Program-made: the position numbers and the translations under genes
Notes under the pieces: generated by a model
Seen by the model: the letters and a program-made list of their open reading frames with translations, nothing else
Database searches by the model: none
What the model was told of the DNA's origin: nothing
Assembly (NCBI GenBank): GCA_021791615.1
Contig: JAJYWG010000391.1
Span: 1-14,211 of the forward strand
Direction of reading: 5' to 3'
Length of the DNA: 14,211 nucleotides
DNA from: Actinomycetes bacterium
GTDB taxonomy: Bacteria; Actinomycetota; Acidimicrobiia; Acidimicrobiales; RAAP-2
Shown: in pieces, positions 1 through 6,754 of the stretch
How the letters are laid out: each line of letters begins with the position of its first letter
Position numbering within the stretch: the stretch's first letter is position 1

Positions 1-867
1 AGATCCCGGAGCCCGTCGTCGGCCATGGGCGGGCACCCTAACCCATCCAGCCATGGCATGTAAGTCCCTGACCAGGGGGAATATCCACCGTAGTTCGGTC
101 AACAGGTCTGACCTTTGGTGCTTCGAGTGCTTGGTGAACCGACGGGTGGCCGACTCGGCGGGACCAGCGACATCGGGATCGGGTTTCTGGCCGGTGGCTG
201 CCTTCTCCTCAGCACTCTTGGCCAGGTCGAGGTCGTCCTCCCCGTCGGCCGCGTCCCGCTCGAAGTAGGTGGAGGAGGTGTCGACGAAGACGATGTCGCA
301 CGACAGGTTCAACAGGTTGGCCGTCGCCGAGAAGATGCGCTCGGCGATCTCGGGCAACGACGCCAGCAAGAAGTCCATCGCCGCATAGGCCGCCTGATCG
401 TCGAACTCGGGACAGCCGACCAAGGGCATCCGCTCTTGGGCCCACTTCACCGCGGCCAACTTCGACGCCGGCTCCAGACAACGCTGGGCGACGAGGGCGA
501 AACAGATCCGCTCAACTGTGTCGGCATCGATGCGGCGGCCCTTGGCCGCAGAGCGCAGGGCCTCGGCGATGCCCAATTGTTCCCACAACTGGTCGAGCAC
601 GAAGGCGCCACCGAGCCGCCGCGAGTCCACGATCTCCACCTCCGCCGAAGCAACCGACGAGTCGGTCATGGGCAGATCGAGGATCCGACTGATCGAGGAG
701 ACCAGACGAGCCAGCGCCACCTTGTCGACCTTGTCCTTCCGGCCGAAGTTGTAGGTGACCTTGGCCACGGGCGTACCGGTGACCGGGTGGCGCTCGTTGT
801 GGGCGAGCGGGAGGTAGGTGACCTTGGAGCCGTCCTTGTTCCGGCGACTGGACTCTCGCAAGTACAC
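1..867 (-). pseudogene. IS1634-type (IS4 superfamily) transposase, N-terminal half, 3'-truncated
   Basis: Reading the minus strand from GTG at 867 gives 289 codons with no stop before the window edge. The start (VYLRESSRRNKDGSKVTYL) matches the usual opening of IS1634-type DDE transposases. It is followed by the KVTYNFGR segment, the SAAKGRRIDADTVERI-like region and the hallmark FVDTSSTYFE motif (nt 259-288), which carries the first catalytic Asp, then a TKHSKHQRSDL segment resembling the family's GHSKDHRPDL. Family resemblance ends near nt 100. The remaining frame to the edge lacks the expected LPQV...GIPV continuation and the later catalytic Asp and Glu, so the gene is probably broken at about nt 100 and cannot encode an active transposase. 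An alternative is that the rest lies outside the window after a large insertion. The start was chosen because an in-frame TAG lies about 36 nt upstream. Confidence 0.8.
89..99 (+). repeat. Left arm of an 11-bp inverted repeat flanking the truncated IS1634-type gene
   Basis: The 11-mer CGTAGTTCGGT at 89-99 occurs as its exact reverse complement at 880-890, just upstream of the transposase start. The left copy sits where transposase similarity stops. This is what an internal deletion between the coding region and the terminal inverted repeat would leave. Bases outside the 11-mer match poorly, so it could be chance. Confidence 0.35.
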
Positions 868-995
868 GCCTACATTGCCACCGAACTACGCAAGTCGGTC
901 GAGTACTCGTGTGCCTACACTTTTCGGCACTCCAGACCCTCCCGCAACGCCCTGACCAGCAAAGACATCACGCGGGACCCCTGGATATGCCTACA
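868..995 (-). repeat. Three copies of TGTAGGC upstream of the IS1634-type transposase
   Basis: TGTAGGC on the minus strand (GCCTACA on plus) occurs at 868-874, 913-919 and 989-995, all within about 130 bp directly upstream of the transposase start. The middle copy begins a GTGTAGGCACACGAG stretch that looks like an element terminus. Plausible roles are transposase-binding sites or the end of the element. The spacing is irregular (45 and 76 bp), so function is a guess. Nothing else was recognised in 868-1072. Confidence 0.3.
880..890 (-). repeat. Right arm of the 11-bp inverted repeat
   Basis: This is the reverse complement of the 11-mer at 89-99, placed 13 bp upstream of the GTG start of the IS1634-type transposase. 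It would belong to the 5' end of the element. The outer part of the element end is not defined by the sequence. Confidence 0.35.
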
Positions 996-1072
996 AGCTC
1001 AGTAACGCCGGACCGGGCAACACCCGCCTGGAACGTCCCGAAGGGTCGGAAGCGGGCTGGGCAGAGGAGAGA

Positions 1073-1660
1073 CTACCGCTGGGGATGGATCGTCTCGCCG
1101 CGGGCGAGCATGGCCACGAACTGCTCGATCCGGCGCTGACGCGTCTTAGCCTGCTTGGCGGTGGTCACCCGATAGAGGATCGAATAGCGATTGGCACTGT
1201 TCAACCGCTCGAACATCACTTTCGCCGGCAGGTTCGCCTCAAGCGCGGCGGCAAGATCTGACGGAACCTCCATGGCCTTCTGGCCTGCGTACGCACGGTC
1301 CCAATGGCCGTCGGCCTTGGCCTGCTCCACTGCGACGAGACCAGTTCGATGCATCCGACCCTCTTCGAGGAGCCGGGTGGCGATGGCGACATTCCGTTTC
1401 GACCACGCGCCACCCGATCGTCGCGGAGTGAACTTGCGCCGGAAGGTGCGCTCGTCGACCTTCGCCAGCTGTTCGTCCACCCAACCGTGACGGAGTGCTT
1501 CTTCGAGCGCCTCCTCGTAGGTCAACGTCGTCGGTTCCGTGGTGCCTTTCTTCGCCAGGACCAGCCAGACCCCCTCGGTCCGATCGCAGTGATCTCCGAG
1601 CCACTCTGACCACGCTTTCGCGTCGGACACCGTGAGCACGGGGGTGTTGCCGGACACCAC
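1073..1660 (-). CDS. YdeI/OmpD-associated family protein
   Basis: This is a 195-aa soluble protein of the YdeI/OmpD-associated family, often annotated as bacteriocin-protection protein; the biochemical activity is unknown. Family signs are the EALRHGWVD segment (residues 54-62), the basic RRKFTPRRSGGAWSKRN block (74-90) that is the family signature, an LLEEGRMHRTGL segment (97-108), and a C-terminal helical YdeI-type region, FERLNSANRYSI...AKTRQRRIEQFVAML (140-185). The length fits the usual 190-200 aa. The start is GTG at 1660, followed at once by a second GTG at 1657; no strong Shine-Dalgarno is visible for either. It is the only apparently intact gene in the left 3 kb and stands alone between transposase remnants, so it may be passenger or ancestral DNA. 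No signal peptide or membrane segment is evident. Confidence 0.85.
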   Translation of the reverse strand: MVSGNTPVLTVSDAKAWSEWLGDHCDRTEGVWLVLAKKGTTEPTTLTYEEALEEALRHGWVDEQLAKVDERTFRRKFTPRRSGGAWSKRNVAIATRLLEEGRMHRTGLVAVEQAKADGHWDRAYAGQKAMEVPSDLAAALEANLPAKVMFERLNSANRYSILYRVTTAKQAKTRQRRIEQFVAMLARGETIHPQR

Positions 1661-1702
1661 GATAAATGTACCCGTGGATGCCGAGAACCCCGTCTGCCCA
1701 GC

Positions 1703-2439
1703 TCAGATGGCTGTGCGGTACTCGTGGATGAGGCCGTCCCGAAGACCGGATTTTCGTAGCCCTGCGGTGTCAGCGTGGCCGATGGTGGGTGGGGTCGGAT
1801 CGGAATGAGCGTCCGACCGAGGATGAGCGTCCGGCCGAGGCGCTCCCGGCGACTGCTGCCGAGCACGCGCTCGCAGATGGCGTCGGTCTTCGGTCATCCG
1901 GCCAATCGTTTGCCAGTCTGTGGATCACCTCGAAGGAGGTGGTGAACTCCGAGTCGCGATCGCGGATGAGGAACTTGGCCAGATCTGTCTGCTCGGCGAG
2001 CTCCATCGACCTATTTCGGGCTTGCTGGGTCACCCAGGTGGCGACCGGTTTCGAATTGATGCCCGCGATGTGGCTGAGCCGGGTGTCGTGGTGGATGAAC
2101 ACGAGGACCTAGAGCCTGCGGAGGAGAACGGTGTCGACGTGGAAGAAGGCACAGGTCATCAAGCCTCTGGCCTGGGGGGCGAGGAACTCCATCCGGGTCG
2201 GCCCCGACCTTCGCGGCGACGGGTCGATGCCGTGGCGCTTCAGGTTCGCCCAGACGCTCGGGCGGCGACGACAATGCCCATAGTGGCGAGCTCGCCGTGG
2301 ATGCGGCGGCAGTCCCAGTTCGGAATCACCTTGGCGAGGCGGCACACCATGCGGTGGTTCCCTCGGCGATGGGAGGTCGATCCGGGCGGCCGTGAGATTA
2401 GGTCCAGCGCTTGGCGACGAGGTCGCGGTGCCAACGCAG
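1703..2439 (-). pseudogene. Decayed IS481-type transposase (integrase-core), multiply frameshifted
   Basis: Pieces of one integrase-core transposase lie in order on the minus strand but in different frames. They are LLRWHRDLVAKRWT then a TAA (2398-2439), RMVCRLAKVIPNWDCRRIHGEL (from 2353), NLKRHGIDPSPRRSGPT...FFHVDTVLLRRL ending in an in-frame TAG at 2109-2111, FIHHDTRLSHIAGINSKP...FLIRDRDSEFTTSF (2102 to about 1925), DAICERVLGSSRRERLGRTLILGR (near 1880-1810), and the C-terminal GLIHEYRTAI with stop at 1703. At the TAG the family normally has Tyr (RRLYVLVFIHHDTR), so this is a point nonsense mutation. Further breaks lie near 2355, 2250, 1905 and 1745, and the region between the LILGR and RPHP pieces is shortened. 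The catalytic Asp regions (FHVDTV, RDRDSEF) are still readable. The gene is dead. Confidence 0.88.
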
Positions 2440-2490
2440 TAGGTTGTGAGCCAAGACGGCGCGCTGGAGCCACCCAGCGTTGGCCTAGAA
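2431..2490 (-). mobile_element. Short C-terminal scrap of an IS1380-type transposase
   Basis: Minus-strand translation here gives ANAGWLQRAVLAHNLLRW, preceded by an in-frame TAG. This resembles the conserved C-terminal segment of IS1380-type transposases (ANAAWL...LAHNLxRW). The LLRW codons are shared with the start of the IS481-type remnant, whose family opening is also LLRWHRDLVA. The piece is short and recognition rests on one motif, so the family call is tentative. No convincing IS1380 sequence was found further upstream. Confidence 0.4.
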
Positions 2491-2573
2491 GCTCTGAACC
2501 GCTGTAAGTGTGGTCCGCGGCTGGCCTGGGGCTGGCTGGCAGGATGAGTGCCGTCGTCCGGTGCCCGGTGTGA

Positions 2574-2991
2574 CTCGCGAACCGCCTGACCTCCGCGGAG
2601 TGTCATGCCCAGGATCTGTCCGTCGGCGGCTGGACGCCGGCACCGATCCCGCCCACGGAGCAGGCGGAGCTGGCGGCGGTGCACGCATTCACCACCGATC
2701 CCGTGCACTTTCTCCTGGTGGGTGACTCGGTGGCACCCACAGGTACAACAGTGCACCACCACAATGGACCGCGTACCGACTCGATCCGCGACTTCGGGGT
2801 GAAGGTCATCGACGGCGGCGTACTTGGATCGGCTGGGCCATTCCGCCTCGACCGTAGGCGGGGTCACGGTGCGCTGGAGCGACGACAACCACATCACGGC
2901 GGCAGGGGGTGAGTGGCTCCGACCGCGTATCCTCCCCGAGGTGGCCAAGCTGGAACTCCCCGACCAAGAGCACCAGCCGGCGGCTCGCTAA
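2574..2991 (+). pseudogene. Remnant of an SGNH acyl-hydrolase domain (acyltransferase-3 C-terminal type)
   Basis: One plus-strand frame reads PIPPTEQAELAAVHAF then FLLVGDSVAPTG, in which GDS (2721-2729) is the catalytic-serine block of SGNH hydrolases, and then FGVKVIDGGVLGS. After a frame change near 2850 the reading TVGGVTVRWSDDNHITAAGG...LRPRILPEVAKLE continues to a TAA at 2989-2991; DDNH corresponds to the family's D-x-x-H block. In intact relatives this domain is periplasmic and fused behind an OafA-like membrane acyltransferase. The part between the GDS block and GVLG is scrambled and shortened, and no membrane part is present upstream. It is judged a decayed fragment. The stop lies 9 bp before the next gene, so it probably once preceded or belonged to the same surface-glycan locus. 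Confidence 0.7.
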
Positions 2992-3000
2992 GGTCCTGGG

Positions 3001-5241
3001 GTGCGCGAACGGCTTGAAGCGCCGCCGGACCCTGGCGAGCCCGACCAGCAAGGGGCCCGCCGCAGCACCGCGCAGACCTCTCGCCGCCGTTTCCTGGGCG
3101 GCTCGGTCGCCGGCATCGCCGCGTCGGGCGTTCTCTTCGCCTGGTTGGTCACCGGTGGTACGTGGCAATTTCTCCAGTCGGTACCCTTCTCGAATTTCTA
3201 CGATGTCCAGGCCCGCTCGCTCCTGAGCGGCACCTGGAGCATGCCCGCCAGCGTCCTCTCGATCGAGGGCATCCGTACCGACGGTCGGACGGACATGTAC
3301 TACGGGCCCGTACCGGCCCTTCTCCGCCTCCCGGTGTTGCTTTTCACGCATCGCTTAGACGGCCGACTAACCCCGATCTCGCTCCTGGTCGCATTCGTCG
3401 TGGCCCTGACCTTCGTCACCCTCATCAGCTGGCGGGTCCGGGGTATGGTCCGGGGCCAAGCCCCGGTGACCCGGCTGGAGGCCGTGCTGACGGCCGCCTT
3501 CATCGTGGTCGTGGGAGTGGGGTCCGTGCTCTTCTTCCTCGGTTCCACCGCCCAGGTCTACGAAGAGGCTGAGCTGTGGGGCGCAGCTCTGACCCTGGGT
3601 GCCTTCTACTCGCTAGCCGGCTTCATCGAGCATCCGAGTACCGGTCGCCTGCTGGGCGCGGCCATCTTCACCACCCTGGCCCTACTAACCCGCGGATCGG
3701 TGGGCGCTGGGCCAGTCCTGGCCCTGGGTCTACTGGCCACCATCTACGTGCTTGCTTGGGCAAGTGACCACGTTGAACGGTGGCGACCGGTCAGCCGGCG
3801 CCTCGCCCGCCTGACCGGCATACAAGTGAGTGCCGAACCGGGTCGGCTGGCCAGCGGTCTCGTCGTCGCCACCATCGTGCCGGTGTTCTTGTACGCGGCT
3901 GTCAATTACGTCAAGTTCGGCACCGCATTCAGTCTCCCGCTCAATCGGCAGGTGGCCACGACCGACTTCGCTCACCGGCGAGCAGTGCTTGCTGCCAACG
4001 GAGGCAGCCTGTTCGGCTTGAAATTCGTGCCTACCAACCTGCTCCAGTACGTCCGTCCTGACGCCCTGTCGATAAGCCGGTTCTTCCCTTGGATCTTCTT
4101 CCCGGGGAAAGCGCTGGTCGTCGGGAATGTGCTCTATACAACCAGGGACTGGACGTCGAGCGTTCCGGCCAGCATGCCTCTCCTCACCATTCTCGCCGTC
4201 ATTGGAGCAGTGTGCGTGTACCGTCCGGCGAATCGGCCGGCGCCCGAGTTCGCGCCACCCCCCAGGATCGCCTCGCTACGCCTCCTGCTGGTGGCCGCCA
4301 CCGCCTGCACGGCGGGCATCCTGGCTATCGCCTTCCTGGCCGAGCGCTACCTGGCCGACGTTATGCCACTGCTCCTGCTGGCGGCCGTCGCCGGCTGGCA
4401 CGTTGTTCAGGGCTGCGCAACGACGGACCGTTCCCGTCGGCGTCGGCGTCGGCGCTGGCGCCCGGCATGGCGCTCACTGCTCACTGCGCTCTGCGTTCTC
4501 CTGGCCCTGTTCGAGGTCTGGACGACCATCTCCCTCAGTCTCTTTTACCAGCGAGAGCTGGGGCCGGCGGTCACCATCCCCCAGCGTGCCGGAATGGTGT
4601 CGTTGCAGCAACAGGTTCGCCGGTGGATTGCCAGCGGGCCTACACCCGACGTGCGGTTTGTGGCATCACTTCCCCGACGGGCGTCGGCGCTCGACCTGGC
4701 CGTCGTCGGCCGGTGCGCTGCGGTGTACCAGTACGACGGTAATAGCTGGCACCCCGTCGAGATCGGCGCAAGAGGTGGCGGCTTCCTACTTGAGGTGACC
4801 TTTCCCCAGACGGATCGCGGACAACGCCAGCCACTGCTGGTCTCTGGCGAGAGCCGACCACAGGACGTGTTGGCCGTCACCTGGGAGGGCGGCGACCGCT
4901 ACCGCTTCTCTTACCGGTTCAATGCCTCACTCTCGGGCAAGCCCCCGCCACCATGGTACGCGGGACCGGTGTTCCGGGTGGCCGTCGGCCAGCCTCATCG
5001 AGTCCAGGTCGACCTGCTCGCCGGGCTAGGCCAGATCTTCGCCACGGTGGACGGGTCCCCGGCATTCTCGCTGCTCTACCCGGTGGCCTTCCCCGGACAT
5101 GTCCGGTTTGGCACGGCGCCTGCTTCGGTTTCGACCACGCCGGCGTTCGCCGGGTACGTTCGCCCACTTCCCGTGCCGACCCCTATCTGCGACCAGTTGG
5201 TGAGCCGGCGGGAGCTCTCGGCTTCGACGACGAACTGGTAG
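3001..5241 (+). CDS. Polytopic membrane protein, GT-C (GT39-like) glycosyltransferase candidate with extracytoplasmic C-terminal domain
   Basis: A 746-aa protein starting at GTG 3001, with AAGG seven bases upstream. About 11 hydrophobic segments are visible, roughly residues 31-51, 125-143, 161-180, 192-208, 217-231, 238-253, 285-301, 391-406, 427-446, 452-467 and 491-513. The first large loop (about 52-103) holds FYDVQARSLLSGTW and EGIRTDGRTDMYYGP, the place where GT-C enzymes keep acidic catalytic residues; QVYEEAELWGAALTLG (185-200) is another acidic, conserved-looking site. GT-C enzymes take sugars from polyprenyl-phosphate donors on the outer face of the membrane. Residues about 514-746 are non-membrane and look beta-rich, resembling a carbohydrate-binding or LamG-like fold (inference). 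An Arg-rich loop at 478-487 fits a cytoplasmic position. The N-terminus carries SRRRFLGG before the first helix, a Tat-like motif. Its 3' end overlaps the convergent gene. The exact substrate is unknown. Confidence 0.7.
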   Translation: MRERLEAPPDPGEPDQQGARRSTAQTSRRRFLGGSVAGIAASGVLFAWLVTGGTWQFLQSVPFSNFYDVQARSLLSGTWSMPASVLSIEGIRTDGRTDMYYGPVPALLRLPVLLFTHRLDGRLTPISLLVAFVVALTFVTLISWRVRGMVRGQAPVTRLEAVLTAAFIVVVGVGSVLFFLGSTAQVYEEAELWGAALTLGAFYSLAGFIEHPSTGRLLGAAIFTTLALLTRGSVGAGPVLALGLLATIYVLAWASDHVERWRPVSRRLARLTGIQVSAEPGRLASGLVVATIVPVFLYAAVNYVKFGTAFSLPLNRQVATTDFAHRRAVLAANGGSLFGLKFVPTNLLQYVRPDALSISRFFPWIFFPGKALVVGNVLYTTRDWTSSVPASMPLLTILAVIGAVCVYRPANRPAPEFAPPPRIASLRLLLVAATACTAGILAIAFLAERYLADVMPLLLLAAVAGWHVVQGCATTDRSRRRRRRRWRPAWRSLLTALCVLLALFEVWTTISLSLFYQRELGPAVTIPQRAGMVSLQQQVRRWIASGPTPDVRFVASLPRRASALDLAVVGRCAAVYQYDGNSWHPVEIGARGGGFLLEVTFPQTDRGQRQPLLVSGESRPQDVLAVTWEGGDRYRFSYRFNASLSGKPPPPWYAGPVFRVAVGQPHRVQVDLLAGLGQIFATVDGSPAFSLLYPVAFPGHVRFGTAPASVSTTPAFAGYVRPLPVPTPICDQLVSRRELSASTTNW

Positions 5242-6632
5242 CCAAACATGGTGGGCCACATGGCCACGAGCGCCCGGTCCACCTCGCGGACCAGCCGTCC
5301 TGCGCCGCCACCCACGCTCAGCACATCCAGCGGCAGCCCCACCGGCTGCACCCGTCGTACCGCGAACCCCTGCTCCTCAATCATCCGGCGAGCACTCCGC
5401 CGAGTGAAGAAGCGAAGATGCGTGGAGTCGAGGATACCCCGCTGGTCGTAGCCAAATCGGCCGACCAGCGACCGAAGGCGCGGGTACCAGTGGGCGACGT
5501 TGGGAACGCAGAACACGGCGGTGCCGTTTGGCGACAACAGGTCCTTCACCTGGCGGACCAGCGCGCCGGGGTTGACAAGGTGCTCTAGGACGTCAGCAGC
5601 CACGACCACGTCGAAATCCGACCCAACCTCCGGCGGGACGCCTTCGTTCAAGTCAGCCTGGAAAAAAGCATCGGTGCGCAGTCGAACTCCGGGAAGTTCG
5701 TTGACGTCAACTCCGGTGACGTGGTGGCCGATGGCCCGGAGCCGCTCCGCCAGCAGCCCACTGGAGCAGCCCAGGTCAAGGATTCTCCCCGGGTGCTTAC
5801 GACTCAGCAGCCGGAGGATCCGTCCGTGCGAGCTGTCCTCACTTGGCTTTAGCTCGTACTCCTGGGAGAGAGAGATGCGGCCGCCGTCGCCGAAGCCAGC
5901 CTTCTGGAGCCGGTACGCCACCACATCCCTCGACACATCGGCGGCATAACGCAGGCCGTTGACATAGCAGATCTCGTCGCCATAGTAGGTGCTGATCGGT
6001 ACCTCCACGATCCGCATCCCCGCATCGTGGAGCTGAATGATGATCTGGGTATCGAAGTTGAAGCCGTCGGAGTTGCGCTGGAACGGAATGGTTTGGAGCG
6101 CCTTCACCGAGTAGGCGCGGTAACCGGAGTGGAACTCCGAAAGGTCCGTGTGGAGCATTGCATTCTCGAAACGGGACAGGATCCTGTTCCCAACGTACTT
6201 ATAGAGAGGCATCCCACCACGGCGTGCTTCACCCTTCACCATGATGCGGGAGCCAAGTACCGCGTCTGCTTCGTCGGCGAGAAGAGGATTCAAGACGTCG
6301 GGCAGCAACTCAGGTGCGTACTGCCCGTCGCCGTGCAGCATCACCACGATGTCCAAGCCGTGCGCGATGGCAAGCTCGTAACCGACCTTCTGGTTGCCCC
6401 CGTAACCCAAGTTCACGGGCTGCCGGAGCAGGGTGATCGGCAGGTCGGAGATCTGCTGGTAGCCCAGGCCGACCAGGTAGGTCGAATCCTCGCTGTGGTC
6501 GTCGCTGACGATCACCTCGGCGATATCCGAGCGGACCTCGTCAGGTATCCGGTCGAGCACCTTGGCCAGAGTCGAGGCGGCGTTATAGGCCACCACCAGA
6601 ACGCCGATCTTCTTCGAGGTATCTGAAGGCAT
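5076..6632 (-). CDS. Bifunctional GT2 glycosyltransferase / SAM-dependent methyltransferase
   Basis: A 518-aa protein from ATG 6632, chosen because GGAG lies 7 nt upstream and the GT2 fold begins at once (MPSDTSKKIGVLVVAYN). Residues about 8-235 form a DPM1/DPG-synthase-like GT2 domain: VVAYN (13-17), SDDHSED (43-49), NLGYGGNQ (74-81), HGDGQY (100-105, the DxD-equivalent), SGYRAY (169-174) and NSDGFNFDTQ (187-196). Such enzymes transfer a sugar from a nucleotide donor to polyprenyl phosphate on the cytoplasmic side. Residues about 280-470 form a class I methyltransferase: DLGCSSGLLAERL (286-298), TGVDVN (306-311), ADVLEHL (346-352) and DSTHLRFF (402-409). Family similarity ends near FGYQFVVEAES (463-473, about nt 5214). 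The last 45 residues look like read-through and lie over the 3' end of the convergent membrane gene. It probably supplies modified lipid-linked sugar to its neighbours. Confidence 0.9.
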   Translation of the reverse strand: MPSDTSKKIGVLVVAYNAASTLAKVLDRIPDEVRSDIAEVIVSDDHSEDSTYLVGLGYQQISDLPITLLRQPVNLGYGGNQKVGYELAIAHGLDIVVMLHGDGQYAPELLPDVLNPLLADEADAVLGSRIMVKGEARRGGMPLYKYVGNRILSRFENAMLHTDLSEFHSGYRAYSVKALQTIPFQRNSDGFNFDTQIIIQLHDAGMRIVEVPISTYYGDEICYVNGLRYAADVSRDVVAYRLQKAGFGDGGRISLSQEYELKPSEDSSHGRILRLLSRKHPGRILDLGCSSGLLAERLRAIGHHVTGVDVNELPGVRLRTDAFFQADLNEGVPPEVGSDFDVVVAADVLEHLVNPGALVRQVKDLLSPNGTAVFCVPNVAHWYPRLRSLVGRFGYDQRGILDSTHLRFFTRRSARRMIEEQGFAVRRVQPVGLPLDVLSVGGGAGRLVREVDRALVAMWPTMFGYQFVVEAESSRRLTNWSQIGVGTGSGRTYPANAGVVETEAGAVPNRTCPGKATG

Positions 6633-6754
6633 GACCTGACTCCCCAGGCATCGTTTTGAGGCTGCAGCGTATTCGGTGGGCCCGACCCGGGGCCACCGCA
6701 CGAACTGCCCGCCAACGTGACACGCCCCGGGCGAGGCGCGAAACTTCGTTCCTC
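6633..6754. promoter_or_regulatory. Divergent spacer between GT2-methyltransferase and acyltransferase genes
   Basis: About 120 bp separate the two divergent starts, so promoters for both must lie here or inside the coding ends. On the minus side GGGGAG precedes ATG 6632 at a good distance. On the plus side no clear Shine-Dalgarno precedes ATG 6755. A GC-rich palindrome-like stretch, GCCCCGGGC, lies near 6724. No convincing -35/-10 pair was recognised. Confidence 0.4.

Noticed and set aside
115..1005. A 296-codon plus-strand open frame
   Set aside because: It is antisense to the IS1634-type transposase, whose frame gives clear family motifs; the plus-strand translation matches nothing.
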